A stretch of DNA of 19,358 bases from Kiritimatiellia bacterium. Lineage in GTDB: Bacteria; Verrucomicrobiota; Kiritimatiellia; RFP12; DVOR01. The DNA is taken from NCBI GenBank assembly GCA_017457555.1, contig JAFTHG010000106.1:1-19358 (forward strand), written 5' to 3'. The position numbers and the translations under genes are program-made. The notes under the pieces are model-generated. The model had not been told where the DNA came from. It made no database searches and was given only the letters and a program-made list of their open reading frames with translations. Of this stretch, positions 8,001 through 17,492 are shown one piece after another (position 1 is the stretch's first letter; the number at the start of each line of letters is the position of its first letter).

Positions 8001-11000
8001 AACGGAAGTTGGCGCGAGCTTCAGCGAAGTTGCTCCAACCATCACCATCTGCATCGCGCATTGCGTCATGCAGGTCCACCGTCAGGCGTTCGGTGCGATT
8101 CGAAGCTTCCCAGTGATCTTCCATGAAGTCGTTGTCCGTGTAGAGCAGACCGAAGGTCGGCGCACCACGACGGAACCACATCGGGATCTGATAGTCGGAG
8201 ACACCATTACCCACGGTCGAGAACTTCAAGGGGTTGGCGCTGGCGAGATGTTCAGCATAGTTGGTGAGGAAGTCACCATCCTGATCGCCGTGCGGGCCAT
8301 TGACACCAGCAGGATCTTCCGGAGCAAGACCGTAGTAGTTTTCCCACCAGTTCGGCATACGATCACCATCAGAATCCTTCGTCTGACCATTGGCGATGTT
8401 CTGTTCCAACCAGTAAGCGCCCTGCGAATACTGCTTGTCATTCAACTTATCACCCGTATCAGCCTTCGGCGTATCCTGATGACGGAACCAATTCGGACCT
8501 TCCGTCACAGACTCGCTATCCGTCTTACCGGCAGCAGGGTCAGTCGTCGGCGAATTATCCCATGTTTCGAAGTCATACTTCGCAAAGACGTCACCGTAGA
8601 TCAAGAGATCTGTCGGCACCTGCGTTGAGAATGCCGGACGCACCTTGTAGTCCTGGAGGTCAAAGTAGATCGTACCATGATAGAGATAGGCGTAAGGATT
8701 GCCCACAGTCTTCACGCTATAAGCAGGTTCAAAGGAGATCTGCTGACCGGCGCGGTAAGGCGACCAGTAGAAGGAGTCGGCGACCTTCAAGTTCTCAGAG
8801 GAACCCGAGGGGAATGTCAATTCCGGAGAACCATTGTTCAACGTCATTGCCATGTAGCGGTAAACCTGATCACGTTCCACATCAGCGATTGGCAAGTGAG
8901 CCACGGTGTTGTGGGCCATCGGGACAAATTCCGAAAGCGGACCCTTAGCACCATCACCTTCCTTGTACTGCGTACTACGGAGATTCGGAGCCGCCTGCAA
9001 GGTGTAATAGGAGGTGAAGAGGTCGGTTTCAGCCGGCATATTGGCAGCAGTGATGCGAGCATTGCCTTCTTCCCCTGCTCCACCCAAGGTGTCACGGAAG
9101 CCTTTACGACGATACATAAAGGAACCGGGCACAGTAGCATCGCCTGTGAGCTTTTCGCCGGGATAGCGTTCCCACGCCGTGTCAGCTGCCGTTGCAGGAG
9201 CCGAAGTTGTTGCAGCTTCGCGCGAACCTGAGAGGAGATCGTTAAAGGTGTAGATCGCCAAAGGTTCAGCAGGCGTATTGGCCTGATAGTAGCCCATACC
9301 ATTGTAACGTGCGATAAAGGCATTGTTGCGGAGCATCAGGAGTTCGCTCTGCGTCAAAGCACGGGCACGAGCATCTGCAATCTGAGAAGCGGTACGTGCA
9401 CCATTCCAAATACGTACTTCATCAATGAAGCCCTTGAAGGAATTGGTGAAGTAATCAGCGTAGGTCTTCTGATCTTCCGGATTACCGAGAGATGCCGTCC
9501 AAGCCTGAGCAGGTGTAGCACCAATCATGAGCGGAGCCTTGCGGTAAGAGAAGCGACGGACATCACTATCTACCGTGCTCTTCACCGAAAGAACGCCATT
9601 TGCCGGAATCAAACCGCTGGTCTGCGAAGCAGATTCAACGCCATTCAGAACGAGTGTCAAACGCGTTCCATCGTAGGTGACCGCAACATGATTCCATGCG
9701 TCAGCTGCAATCGTCTGACCAGCAATCACTTCAGGAGAAGCCTGAGGAGCTGATTCCGTGCCATCGGTATTCGTACCCGAACCAGTGTAGTAAGCAAACG
9801 GACGGAATGCCGCGCCATCCTTACGGAGGCCCAAGACGAAATTGTGACGGAGCGCACCAGCGGTATCTGCACCATCATTGAAACGCCACGGGCGGTCAAT
9901 CAAGATGACTTCATTGGTTGCCTGATCTGCATCGGGCTTGACCCAGCATTCTACCGTGAAAGTGGTCAATGCCTGAGGACCAAACTGCGTATCAGCCATC
10001 GTCTGCAAGACACCTTCGCCACCGAAGTAAGCCGCCTGCTGACGGTCAGGGGTGCGAAGCGTCTGAGGATCGCCACGGAAGATGGAGTTAGATGTCAATT
10101 CCACCACATCGCTAACACCATCACCATCCGTATCATAACCTTCGTTCACTTCATACGGGAAGAGCGAACCATTCGTGCCAGGGAAGTCATCCCCTGCCAC
10201 AAGGTGATAGGTGACAAAGGTGTCCGGAGCCATGCCCGCTGCTAACTTGTACTGCGGATTGACTCGCGTATAGAAACGCGACACAAAGGAGTTCACGTTA
10301 ACAGGGTCCGTCATCCAGAGCGCAGAGGGGTCTGTGCCATAGTGAGCCGGAGCCGAAGTCACCGGGTTCACGGCTTCTTCGCTGTTGAGGAGACCATCGC
10401 CGTCCGGATCTGCGAAAGGCACACCCGCCATCCACGGATAAGTATAGTAGTCAAAGCCCGTAACGGCCGAAATTGAGGAGGCCAAGTTACCAAAGCCATT
10501 TGTGATTGGCGAAAGAGCACTCGTGACCACAGCAGGATTACCAGCCTGGGCGGCATAAGCCGTCTTCAAGCGGTCAACGCCTGTGTAATCCAAGAAGTTA
10601 TTCTCTTCGGCAGCATTCAGGAAGTCACCGAGCACCGGGTTCAAGCCATGGAAGATTTCAAAGTAGTCATCCATACCATCAAAATCGGTATCAGCGACCA
10701 AGGGAGAGGTCGTCAACATCGTTTCAGCAGGAGAATCCCAACCCGGGAAAGCTGCTGCACCGAGAGGCGACAGCGCACCAATCGACAAGATCGGTACACC
10801 GAGAACGGTGCTGCCACTATCAATCTTGTCCTTACGTTCTGCAAACGGCGACATTGCGCCATGCCATGCGACCGGGCCGTAGAAGTTACCGGAATCAATA
10901 TTCCAGACACCTCCATTGAAGCCACGCACCGCAGTGCGATAGTGTGCCTTGAGCAACGGATTCGTTGCATTCCAAACAGCTGCTTCATAGGCTGTCATAT

Positions 11001-14000
11001 CCGCTGCTTGAGCAGAGGTGTAATCCGTATCATCCGTTAACGTGTAGGCACCATTTGAACGTACTGTCACTACCGCATAGGCTGGATCAATCGCAGCGAT
11101 CGAATCTGCCTGGAAGAAGGTTGCGACCAACGTTTTCAAAATCTGATTCTTACGTGCAGCCCAGATGGTCTGCGTGTCACCGCCCTGCTTCAAGAGATCA
11201 GCCAAGACAGGCTGCATATCCGTGCCCGATTCAAGGGTTGCCAACAATTCATCAATGTTGGCAATCAATGCGCGAATCTGACGAATCGTGCAGTCACGAT
11301 AGGCTTGTTCATCGTAGCCCATCATACCGGAGGCCACCGTTGGAACAGAGAAGGAGCCCAAAATACCGTCTTCAACCGAAAGGTTCGAACCAAACGGCGA
11401 GCAGGAGAGCAAACGCTTCCACGCCATATCCAATTCTGCAAACGATGTTGCAAGTGCCTGAACGCGCGATGCCACCAACAGACCATCCAACGACGTTAAT
11501 TTGTCAATGTCAGCAGAGGTCAATTTGTAGTCGGTCAATTCCTGAAGCGTCGGGAACGCAATCGTGCTCGTCCAATTGTAATTGTATGCTTCCGTGATAG
11601 CAGCGGCATAGTTTGCCTTAACCATATCACGTGTCGGCGACCCGATCGGCCACGCCTGTGTGTATGCAGGGTCAAAGGACGCAATCGACTGTGCCATCAG
11701 CGGAACAAGCGCATTCTCTGCATCCATGACGTACGTCGTCGTATCTCCATTGATGAACGTATGACTTTGTCCCATCATGAATTCAAAGGAGGACACAGCT
11801 CCGGGATTTGCCAAATCGGTTGCTGCATTGTAGCAGTCCGGCAAAGTCTTCCATTCCATCGGATTAGCGCTAATCGTCGCGTTCTGCAATTCACCAGGAG
11901 ATTCCAAGTAAATGCGTGCCATATCCGGCGACAAGTCATAGCGGAGGTGACGCAAGGTTGCCGTCAAATATTCCTGATAGTTGGTTAAACCATCACCATC
12001 GCCATCCAAATCATAGTCCGACATCCGCTTAAACGCATCATCAGCACCGGCGCGCGTCGGATCCGGAGCTTCGGTGTAGCACACCGTCACACCGTTCAGG
12101 ACATACGTGAATTCTTCATCTCCGGCACTCAGGACCGGCGGTTTTCCATAACGGTATTCCCATGCATCGGACATACCATCGCCATCCGTATCGGCATCGT
12201 TTGGATCGCAACCGCCACCTGCAATATACGTTCTGGCAGACGTGATTGGTGTACCATACTGGAAGCGCGTGCTGCCTTCGTCACCATCCCAGAGACCATC
12301 AAAGTCGGTATCCGGATTCCAAGGATCTGTCGGAGCCTTTTTATTAGTCCAGCCGGTTTCGGCACCATAGGCATATTCCTGAGCTGTCGTCAAACCGTCA
12401 CCATCGGGATCAGAGGCACCATCCTGCTGAGGCGAGATCGCATGCGGACGTGCGTTCACATAGAGTGCCCAACCATCCGGTACACCATCATCATTGGTAT
12501 CAGCCTTTACAGGCGAAGAGGCAATCTTTGTCCAATCGCCACGCTTGAGCGCAGAGTTGAATTCTTCACGAGAAACAAAGGGTTTTGTGCGGAGACCGCT
12601 GTACTCATTTACAGCCGTCTTTGAATTGAAACCGAAGGCACGATAGACTTCGAAGTCACGCAAGAAACGGAACTCCGGCGTCATCTGCAGGAAGATTGGC
12701 TTTTCAGCAGCCCAAGCCGTCACCTTTGCTGCAACGGTATCATCCCACGCAAGGGTCTTTTCAACATTGGCTTCCTTGCGGTCGTCCACATCTGCGGGTT
12801 CAACTCCGAAGAAGCGCAATGCATTGGACTCAACGTCATAGTATGCCACCATCGCGGTGAGTTCCGGATCATCCTGATCCTCGTACGTCACCTTGAACAA
12901 GTGGTGATAGTCCGGATAGAGCAAGACAGGGGCATGCGCAAAAGCGTCACCATCAGGGTTCTTTTCCGCATCATTCGGGTTGGAAGGATCCACGATGTTG
13001 AACGGATCCAAACCATATTTAACTTCCCAGCCGTCAATCATCCAGTCGTTATCGGTATCGCAGTCAATCGGATTGGTACCGATCGCCAATTCTTCCGCAA
13101 TCGACAAGCCGTCATTATCCAAATCGCCATAATCACGGGCATTCAACTCTGCAAAGGGGTCAAAGGCTTCCATCACCTGTTCAACAGGGATTGTTTCCCA
13201 GTAGTTCCCCTTACCGTGCGAAGCATTGCCGGCATGTGGCAGAATTTCATACTGAAGAGCGTCAACACCGGCATAATCCGCATCATTTTCCGGAGCACCA
13301 TAGAAGCCTGCAGTGGTTGAATCCGGATCATATTCTGCACGGAAGCGGCGGCCCATGGTGAACTGTTCGGTGGTGCCATAGCGACCGTCGGTGTTGATTT
13401 CCTTGCGGTTACGCAAATCAATGGCCGGCCAAAGGGCGGTATTCAACTGAACACCGGCATCATTCTTATAGACCGAGCCGTAAGCGATACGCGATGCGTA
13501 GTACCAGAAGTAGTATTCGGCTGCGTTAGGCACGCCGTCACCATCGGTATCAGTCGGGGCACCATTGCCTGAGACTGGGAAGCGGTCCAACCAAGAGGTC
13601 AAGCGGGGATCAAAGACATCCTTGGCATTCTTTGCACGCTTGAAGGGTTCGTCCAAAAGCATACCTGCAACGGCGCGAGCATCCACAAAGCGATAAGCAC
13701 CGCCATAGGTTGCGCCGGTGTAGGCATCCACATTACCTGCCATTGCGGCGTCAGCCTCAGCCTTTGTGGTGAAGGGGAAGATGGCACCAGCTTCGGTCGA
13801 GACCAACGTCCATACGTCTTCAGCATCGCGAACACCCCACTGATCGTAGGTGTAACGGAAGGCTTCATAGTCAGGCGAAGCGGGATTGACACACACCATC
13901 ATCGTGTTGGCTTTGTACTTCCCTGCCCCAGCCTTGATCGGATAACCGGCATCATCAACGACGCAAGCCCAGTCACCATCAATCGTTGCGGTGTCATACG

Positions 14001-17000
14001 GAATCTTATTAGCTTCGGTCAATGCTACTATCACACCAGCCACAGGCGAAACGACCTGCGAGAAGAGGCGGACCTGATTCCAAGCGGGCGTGAAGATGCC
14101 ATTTGCGAGCGTACCAGCCTTTACAATGCCATCGGCTTCTTCAGGGTGCATGAGCACGACCCAAGCCGGCATCGAGAGCCAATTCCCTTCACCGTCTGCA
14201 GCATTCAGGGCGTCATCGCGACCACGGATACGCGTCTTGTAACCGAAAGGTGCCGAACCATCAGTCATTACACAGGGACCTGCACCGCTGTAAGTCAAGC
14301 GACCATCCGAAGCGCCAAAGCGATAGGCAGCATCACCACCGCCGAAACCGGAGCGCGGCAAGTATTCCATTGCACCCGGAGAAGCCGTAGCCACCGAGGT
14401 ACCTTCAATCAACGAGGTGCGAGCGGTTTCGCCCATGTGGCTGAGAATCCAGCCATCCGGCACACCGTCCTGATTGTAGTCACCGAGTTCATAAAGGTAA
14501 GGCTTGTAGCTGTCTTTGCTCCGCGTTGTGATCGAGTCACCGGGGAGATATTCTGCTACGAAGATTGCAGAGAGCTGGATATCCTGCCACTTGGTCGGGT
14601 CTTCTGCTTCGCCGTCCTTGACATAAGCACGGTTGAAGGAGAGGATTTCTTCATAGCGGCGATATTCTTCTGTAGCGCCCGTCGGCAGGAGGCCTTCAAA
14701 GTCGCTATTGGCGGACCACTTATAGAAGAAGGAGTCGCGCGAATCCGAGAGACCTTTGTAGCGATTCAAGGTTGCGGCATCACCGGGATTGGCCAGGAGA
14801 TAACCTGCCGGGAAGGGCTTTGCCATTACGGTGAGCAGGGTGTTGCCACCGCTCTTGGAGAGCGCATTGGAGGTATAGGTGGAGCCAAAGGTCCAGTTGG
14901 CCAGCGAATCGGCACCGTTATCCCAGAGGATGTAACCGGAAGTCGGGAGCGTCGGGTTGTAAATGGTGTTGAAGATGAAGTTCTGCGCGGTGTCCAGAGC
15001 CAGAGTGCCCTGCTGCGAAGCCTGCATCTGCGAGGAGTCAATCACCGTAAACGTCCATGTCGGAGCGGCGCCACCGGTGTAGGTGTGCGTGAAGGTGTAG
15101 GACTGTGTATCCAGCGTGCGGTCCACAATCGGGAGATCCTTGTCCGGGCCGGTGCCGTAGCTGGTCTTGAGTGCAGCATACTTGGCTTCCCACGCGGCTT
15201 TACCCAAGAGTGCAGCCATGCGCTTTTCATTGGCGAGCAAGACGCTGCTCGAGGTGCCATCACCATAGTTCAACATGAGCACGAGGTAATCGCTCTTGGT
15301 ATCGGCCACTGTGAAGGTGAAGGAGGCGGCAGAACCAGTGGCGGCATTCGACGGAGCCGAGGCGTTGATGATCGTCGGGACGCGGTTGGTCACCATCGGC
15401 ATGATGGGGGCACATTCATCCAGAAGACCGGTTACTTCACCGGCAGAGTTGCAGCTCTTGGCAATGAAGAAGGCTCCGGCGAGCTTCACCGGGGTGGCAG
15501 AGCCTGCCACATTGACTTCGCACTGCAGGAGACCTTCATTCAGTGCGTAATCGTTCAAGCAAGCGACATAAAACTTGACGCTTGTTTCGCCAGCGGGCAC
15601 TGTCACGCGCAATTCAGCCGAAGCATTCGGCATGACGCCCCCACCCTGCGACTGCAAGGAGGCATAGCTGGCAATCAAATCATAGGCTTTCACCGGCTGA
15701 CCATCTGCATCGGTCAGACCAACCACGGTGGCGGTCTTGTCAATGCGGTGGGTATAGGTTTCATCGGTTGGGAAGATCAAGAAGGAGCGCGGATCTTCGG
15801 AGGCCGGCACCGTGAGGGTGTATTCGAGCACGGAGTAGGTACCTGCGGCCTGACCTGCGGCTGCATCGGCAGGAGAATAGTATTCCACGCCGGAGGGGCC
15901 GGTCTTTTCGCTGGCCATCAACGTGATGTTTTCACGCTTCGGCGTCGAGGTCACCTGGATGTAGAAGGGTTTTTCGATGGTGCCTGTGGCGTTGGCGCTT
16001 TCCAAAGCCGGCACGCGAACGCGGTAATAGGATTCTGCGCTGGAGTCGGTGGCGCCGATGGAGAGCTTCACTTTGCAGGTACCATTTGCCGAGATCGGCA
16101 CATAGTAGCGTTCAAAGGCTGCGTTGGCATCGTTGTTTGCCGAGATCAGTTCAATCGAGGCGTAGAGTGTGCCGTAATCGGCGAGTGCATCTGCACCATT
16201 TTTCTTGATGGTGAAGGAGGCGGTTTCGCCGGCACCGAGGGTTACAATGCCGCCATCAACAGCAGCACCTGTCAAATTTGTGTAAGCGGCCTTCAAGCCT
16301 GCGGTCGGGAGGGTGAAGTTTTTCTTCGTGAGGCTGGCGCTGGTCACGGTGTAACCGGGCGCAGCATTTGGCACGGGAGAGGCTTCCACCGTGTAGGTGT
16401 CGTAGGCATAGGTCTTTGCGGTGGCGGCATTGTCACGGCGCACACCGTAGCAGAGGCGCACTTCCTGACCCACCAGTGCAGCAGGAATGCTGACCATGAA
16501 TTTCTGACCGGAGAATGCGGCATTGTTCAAGCCCGAGACTTTCGCAGCGAGGGTATCGGGGAAAGCTGCGGCGGTGGTGGCATCGTTGTCGCCTTCCTTG
16601 ATGGTGGCATTGTCCGCAGTCATCGCCGTCACGCCTACATTATAATAGGTGCCGTTTGCATCTTCCACCCAGAAGTAACCCTTGGAGTAAAGGGCCGAGG
16701 AAGTCAGCACCGTGCGTGTGGCGGTATCCGGAGCGATGGTGGTCACGGTAACGGGGACCAAGCCGGCATACAGCAATCCGCTGTTGTTATCATCGGCATC
16801 ACCCACGGTAAAGGTGTAGCCGCTCACCGGAATTGCTGCGCCAGTATCTGTTACAGCGCCTGCGGCACCCTGCATAACGGTGTCGCTCAGGTTCACGCTG
16901 CCACTGATTGGACCGGTGGAGGTATCGATAGCCGTCAGTTTCAAGCTCTTCACGTCACCGCCGAAGGCCGGAGCCCCTGCATCCGTGGTGGCCCACGTGA

Positions 17001-17436
17001 TGTTGGTGCTCATATCGCCGGGGCGCACCACATAGGTGAAGCGCAAGGTATCCGGATCTGCACCAGGGCCCACATAGTATGCCACTGCGGTGGGTGTCTC
17101 TTCTGTGGATGCCGCTTCGGTGCCGGCAGCCAACTTGGAGGACATCCCCTTCAACGGCATATCCAGGAGCAGGTACGGACGAGCTCCGCTGGTAGCGTCA
17201 AATGAGTTACTGGTGAGTTCCCACGTTGCGGAGACGTCTTTTAACTTCACATCGAAGTAGACTTCCGTAGCAACGGGATACTCAGTGTTGGTGGGCACTC
17301 GCTTTGTAATCGATTCAATACGCACATAATTATTAAGGTGCGTTGTCTCGGCAGCGGTGGCAGCCCATAACTGACCTGCGCTGAATGCGCAGAACAATGC
17401 GGTCATTGCGACCAGGAGCTTCTGTTTTCTTTTCAT
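5080..17436 (-). CDS. Giant secreted surface protein with TSP3-type Ca2+ motifs, PKD-like and LamG domains (4118 aa)
   Basis: About 4118 residues. I chose the ATG at 17436 (MKRKQKLLVAM…) because a GAGG lies 9 bases upstream; an in-frame GTG at 17451 overlaps that site and gives no better start. A signal peptide ends near L-W-A. Approximate order: Ig-like beta domains (30-680), a PKD-like domain (680-810: Y-G-D-G-T … F-T-H-T-Y … W-T-F-T-V), scattered and then clustered thrombospondin type 3/EF-hand-like D-x-D-x-D-G motifs (one near 980, then 1300-1830), a helix-rich segment of unknown type (1830-2240), more motifs (2245-2450), a LamG/concanavalin-like domain (2485-2685: F-T-V-E-C-W-V … W-N-H-V-A-V-T-Y-D-G … D-E-V-R-I-W-N), motifs again (3018-3145, and near 3400, 3840, 3890) and a C-terminal beta region ending …A-T-F-F-K-V-I-L-S-A. 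I count roughly 19 Asp-rich loops, so the protein is probably Ca2+-stiffened. Likely role: cell-surface adhesion or glycan binding (inference). No LPXTG, PEP-CTERM, T9SS signal or autotransporter barrel is recognisable. No frameshift is seen. It follows a lipoprotein gene by 56 bases. Confidence 0.9.
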   Translation of the reverse strand: MKRKQKLLVAMTALFCAFSAGQLWAATAAETTHLNNYVRIESITKRVPTNTEYPVATEVYFDVKLKDVSATWELTSNSFDATSGARPYLLLDMPLKGMSSKLAAGTEAASTEETPTAVAYYVGPGADPDTLRFTYVVRPGDMSTNITWATTDAGAPAFGGDVKSLKLTAIDTSTGPISGSVNLSDTVMQGAAGAVTDTGAAIPVSGYTFTVGDADDNNSGLLYAGLVPVTVTTIAPDTATRTVLTSSALYSKGYFWVEDANGTYYNVGVTAMTADNATIKEGDNDATTAAAFPDTLAAKVSGLNNAAFSGQKFMVSIPAALVGQEVRLCYGVRRDNAATAKTYAYDTYTVEASPVPNAAPGYTVTSASLTKKNFTLPTAGLKAAYTNLTGAAVDGGIVTLGAGETASFTIKKNGADALADYGTLYASIELISANNDANAAFERYYVPISANGTCKVKLSIGATDSSAESYYRVRVPALESANATGTIEKPFYIQVTSTPKRENITLMASEKTGPSGVEYYSPADAAAGQAAGTYSVLEYTLTVPASEDPRSFLIFPTDETYTHRIDKTATVVGLTDADGQPVKAYDLIASYASLQSQGGGVMPNASAELRVTVPAGETSVKFYVACLNDYALNEGLLQCEVNVAGSATPVKLAGAFFIAKSCNSAGEVTGLLDECAPIMPMVTNRVPTIINASAPSNAATGSAASFTFTVADTKSDYLVLMLNYGDGTSSSVLLANEKRMAALLGKAAWEAKYAALKTSYGTGPDKDLPIVDRTLDTQSYTFTHTYTGGAAPTWTFTVIDSSQMQASQQGTLALDTAQNFIFNTIYNPTLPTSGYILWDNGADSLANWTFGSTYTSNALSKSGGNTLLTVMAKPFPAGYLLANPGDAATLNRYKGLSDSRDSFFYKWSANSDFEGLLPTGATEEYRRYEEILSFNRAYVKDGEAEDPTKWQDIQLSAIFVAEYLPGDSITTRSKDSYKPYLYELGDYNQDGVPDGWILSHMGETARTSLIEGTSVATASPGAMEYLPRSGFGGGDAAYRFGASDGRLTYSGAGPCVMTDGSAPFGYKTRIRGRDDALNAADGEGNWLSMPAWVVLMHPEEADGIVKAGTLANGIFTPAWNQVRLFSQVVSPVAGVIVALTEANKIPYDTATIDGDWACVVDDAGYPIKAGAGKYKANTMMVCVNPASPDYEAFRYTYDQWGVRDAEDVWTLVSTEAGAIFPFTTKAEADAAMAGNVDAYTGATYGGAYRFVDARAVAGMLLDEPFKRAKNAKDVFDPRLTSWLDRFPVSGNGAPTDTDGDGVPNAAEYYFWYYASRIAYGSVYKNDAGVQLNTALWPAIDLRNRKEINTDGRYGTTEQFTMGRRFRAEYDPDSTTAGFYGAPENDADYAGVDALQYEILPHAGNASHGKGNYWETIPVEQVMEAFDPFAELNARDYGDLDNDGLSIAEELAIGTNPIDCDTDNDWMIDGWEVKYGLDPFNIVDPSNPNDAEKNPDGDAFAHAPVLLYPDYHHLFKVTYEDQDDPELTAMVAYYDVESNALRFFGVEPADVDDRKEANVEKTLAWDDTVAAKVTAWAAEKPIFLQMTPEFRFLRDFEVYRAFGFNSKTAVNEYSGLRTKPFVSREEFNSALKRGDWTKIASSPVKADTNDDGVPDGWALYVNARPHAISPQQDGASDPDGDGLTTAQEYAYGAETGWTNKKAPTDPWNPDTDFDGLWDGDEGSTRFQYGTPITSARTYIAGGGCDPNDADTDGDGMSDAWEYRYGKPPVLSAGDEEFTYVLNGVTVCYTEAPDPTRAGADDAFKRMSDYDLDGDGDGLTNYQEYLTATLRHLRYDLSPDMARIYLESPGELQNATISANPMEWKTLPDCYNAATDLANPGAVSSFEFMMGQSHTFINGDTTTYVMDAENALVPLMAQSIASFDPAYTQAWPIGSPTRDMVKANYAAAITEAYNYNWTSTIAFPTLQELTDYKLTSADIDKLTSLDGLLVASRVQALATSFAELDMAWKRLLSCSPFGSNLSVEDGILGSFSVPTVASGMMGYDEQAYRDCTIRQIRALIANIDELLATLESGTDMQPVLADLLKQGGDTQTIWAARKNQILKTLVATFFQADSIAAIDPAYAVVTVRSNGAYTLTDDTDYTSAQAADMTAYEAAVWNATNPLLKAHYRTAVRGFNGGVWNIDSGNFYGPVAWHGAMSPFAERKDKIDSGSTVLGVPILSIGALSPLGAAAFPGWDSPAETMLTTSPLVADTDFDGMDDYFEIFHGLNPVLGDFLNAAEENNFLDYTGVDRLKTAYAAQAGNPAVVTSALSPITNGFGNLASSISAVTGFDYYTYPWMAGVPFADPDGDGLLNSEEAVNPVTSAPAHYGTDPSALWMTDPVNVNSFVSRFYTRVNPQYKLAAGMAPDTFVTYHLVAGDDFPGTNGSLFPYEVNEGYDTDGDGVSDVVELTSNSIFRGDPQTLRTPDRQQAAYFGGEGVLQTMADTQFGPQALTTFTVECWVKPDADQATNEVILIDRPWRFNDGADTAGALRHNFVLGLRKDGAAFRPFAYYTGSGTNTDGTESAPQASPEVIAGQTIAADAWNHVAVTYDGTRLTLVLNGVESASQTSGLIPANGVLSVKSTVDSDVRRFSYRKAPLMIGATPAQAWTASLGNPEDQKTYADYFTNSFKGFIDEVRIWNGARTASQIADARARALTQSELLMLRNNAFIARYNGMGYYQANTPAEPLAIYTFNDLLSGSREAATTSAPATAADTAWERYPGEKLTGDATVPGSFMYRRKGFRDTLGGAGEEGNARITAANMPAETDLFTSYYTLQAAPNLRSTQYKEGDGAKGPLSEFVPMAHNTVAHLPIADVERDQVYRYMAMTLNNGSPELTFPSGSSENLKVADSFYWSPYRAGQQISFEPAYSVKTVGNPYAYLYHGTIYFDLQDYKVRPAFSTQVPTDLLIYGDVFAKYDFETWDNSPTTDPAAGKTDSESVTEGPNWFRHQDTPKADTGDKLNDKQYSQGAYWLEQNIANGQTKDSDGDRMPNWWENYYGLAPEDPAGVNGPHGDQDGDFLTNYAEHLASANPLKFSTVGNGVSDYQIPMWFRRGAPTFGLLYTDNDFMEDHWEASNRTERLTVDLHDAMRDADGDGWSNFAEARANFRSGYHSTNPNAATSISQTGKITLEMPKPALQITVDYFGDQNVYTNATANAKIVVHTYTAKNNNSAPDATFKLPLALGENEEQETVEHEIGAWKRGTMSGYLHIGNIAPGSLKIKFTRMAVDSPYDDEEKDKDYLYFNILSDTTTNNNVADLYSLEPVYWTDEEGKTVANGYDRRKAGTINYSTGEYFIDFSDEEIWSDRGYTLDDEGNLTMYNRTEFVGVASYKYGVVAGKSNTFTLVNPDSGYMKEGLNNFFVFADLDADGKWDEGEPAGIPDQHDVDVGFDRINEVLHVALSEQAPPGAVRLDVASILGVLMTENDTNTEISGDLSSIINPSTQKPLNPSYFASEQNYWLLLTAYENIGQTTTKEDPGVEVYRKQFNVNKPYLSEDEIFGNAETKTGLPRSQAENQVAASYKVYLLPETQLGNHETWLYYNIAVVTNVFGSLDAASTALVAPAGGAYLHNTDITFEWKCNVQVPAFGLTITKTADGAGNPVNKVVFSDDDIRGVTPTATASGTGAVEQFVYSYKLPRGVGELNAARDTVFGDGAYTYTLKLQPYSGSATTLTGNFNLQLNASGDAALAEIEGAVQDTTFNAQDSYYVRAQVRYNGVLKTAEDFDYQNLVVEAHYSGSFNGNPVASTTDKLVYDADNATVAALNRCVKMVKDKEDGEFFSTRFDVELRGLATSKPVYLMAYFDLNGNGKRDTWEPWGYAAQGLDAVGGFYFDPLAVTPQSSGMTYQVEFYIQDVDTDNDKLSDAWEWLQNGQQNTGSFFDDGTENSGWCNVFTGSYTNLTASSAIWTTNANGQLALTAYGAQLYGLNVEGTPDANGAVKIEGVEDMAAAKELLDLLGNETALELIQQGITSYGLTVSTITYSGDAVTLAWTVDSAVGTDGSVYDLTAVFAEGNNTAATYAVYGTATLGGTWTKLAEVKVSGTQTPAVEIPASSTVITKADGTTEQATFFKVILSAAPLATTLE

Positions 17437-17492
17437 ACCGTATGACCTCACTTCGGGGAGGGTTTTGTTGAAATGGTGAATGAAATCCGTAC

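Noticed and set aside
6130..8628. Open frame of 832 codons on the plus strand, antisense to the giant gene
   Set aside because: It mirrors the biased codon pattern of the giant gene on the other strand; it shows no domain, signal peptide or ribosome-binding site, while the minus frame has clear repeated motifs.
14146..17205. Open frame of 1019 codons on the plus strand, antisense to the giant gene
   Set aside because: Same cause: the antisense of a long biased gene stays open. Its composition (Gly/Cys/His/Arg-rich) is not that of a folded protein family.
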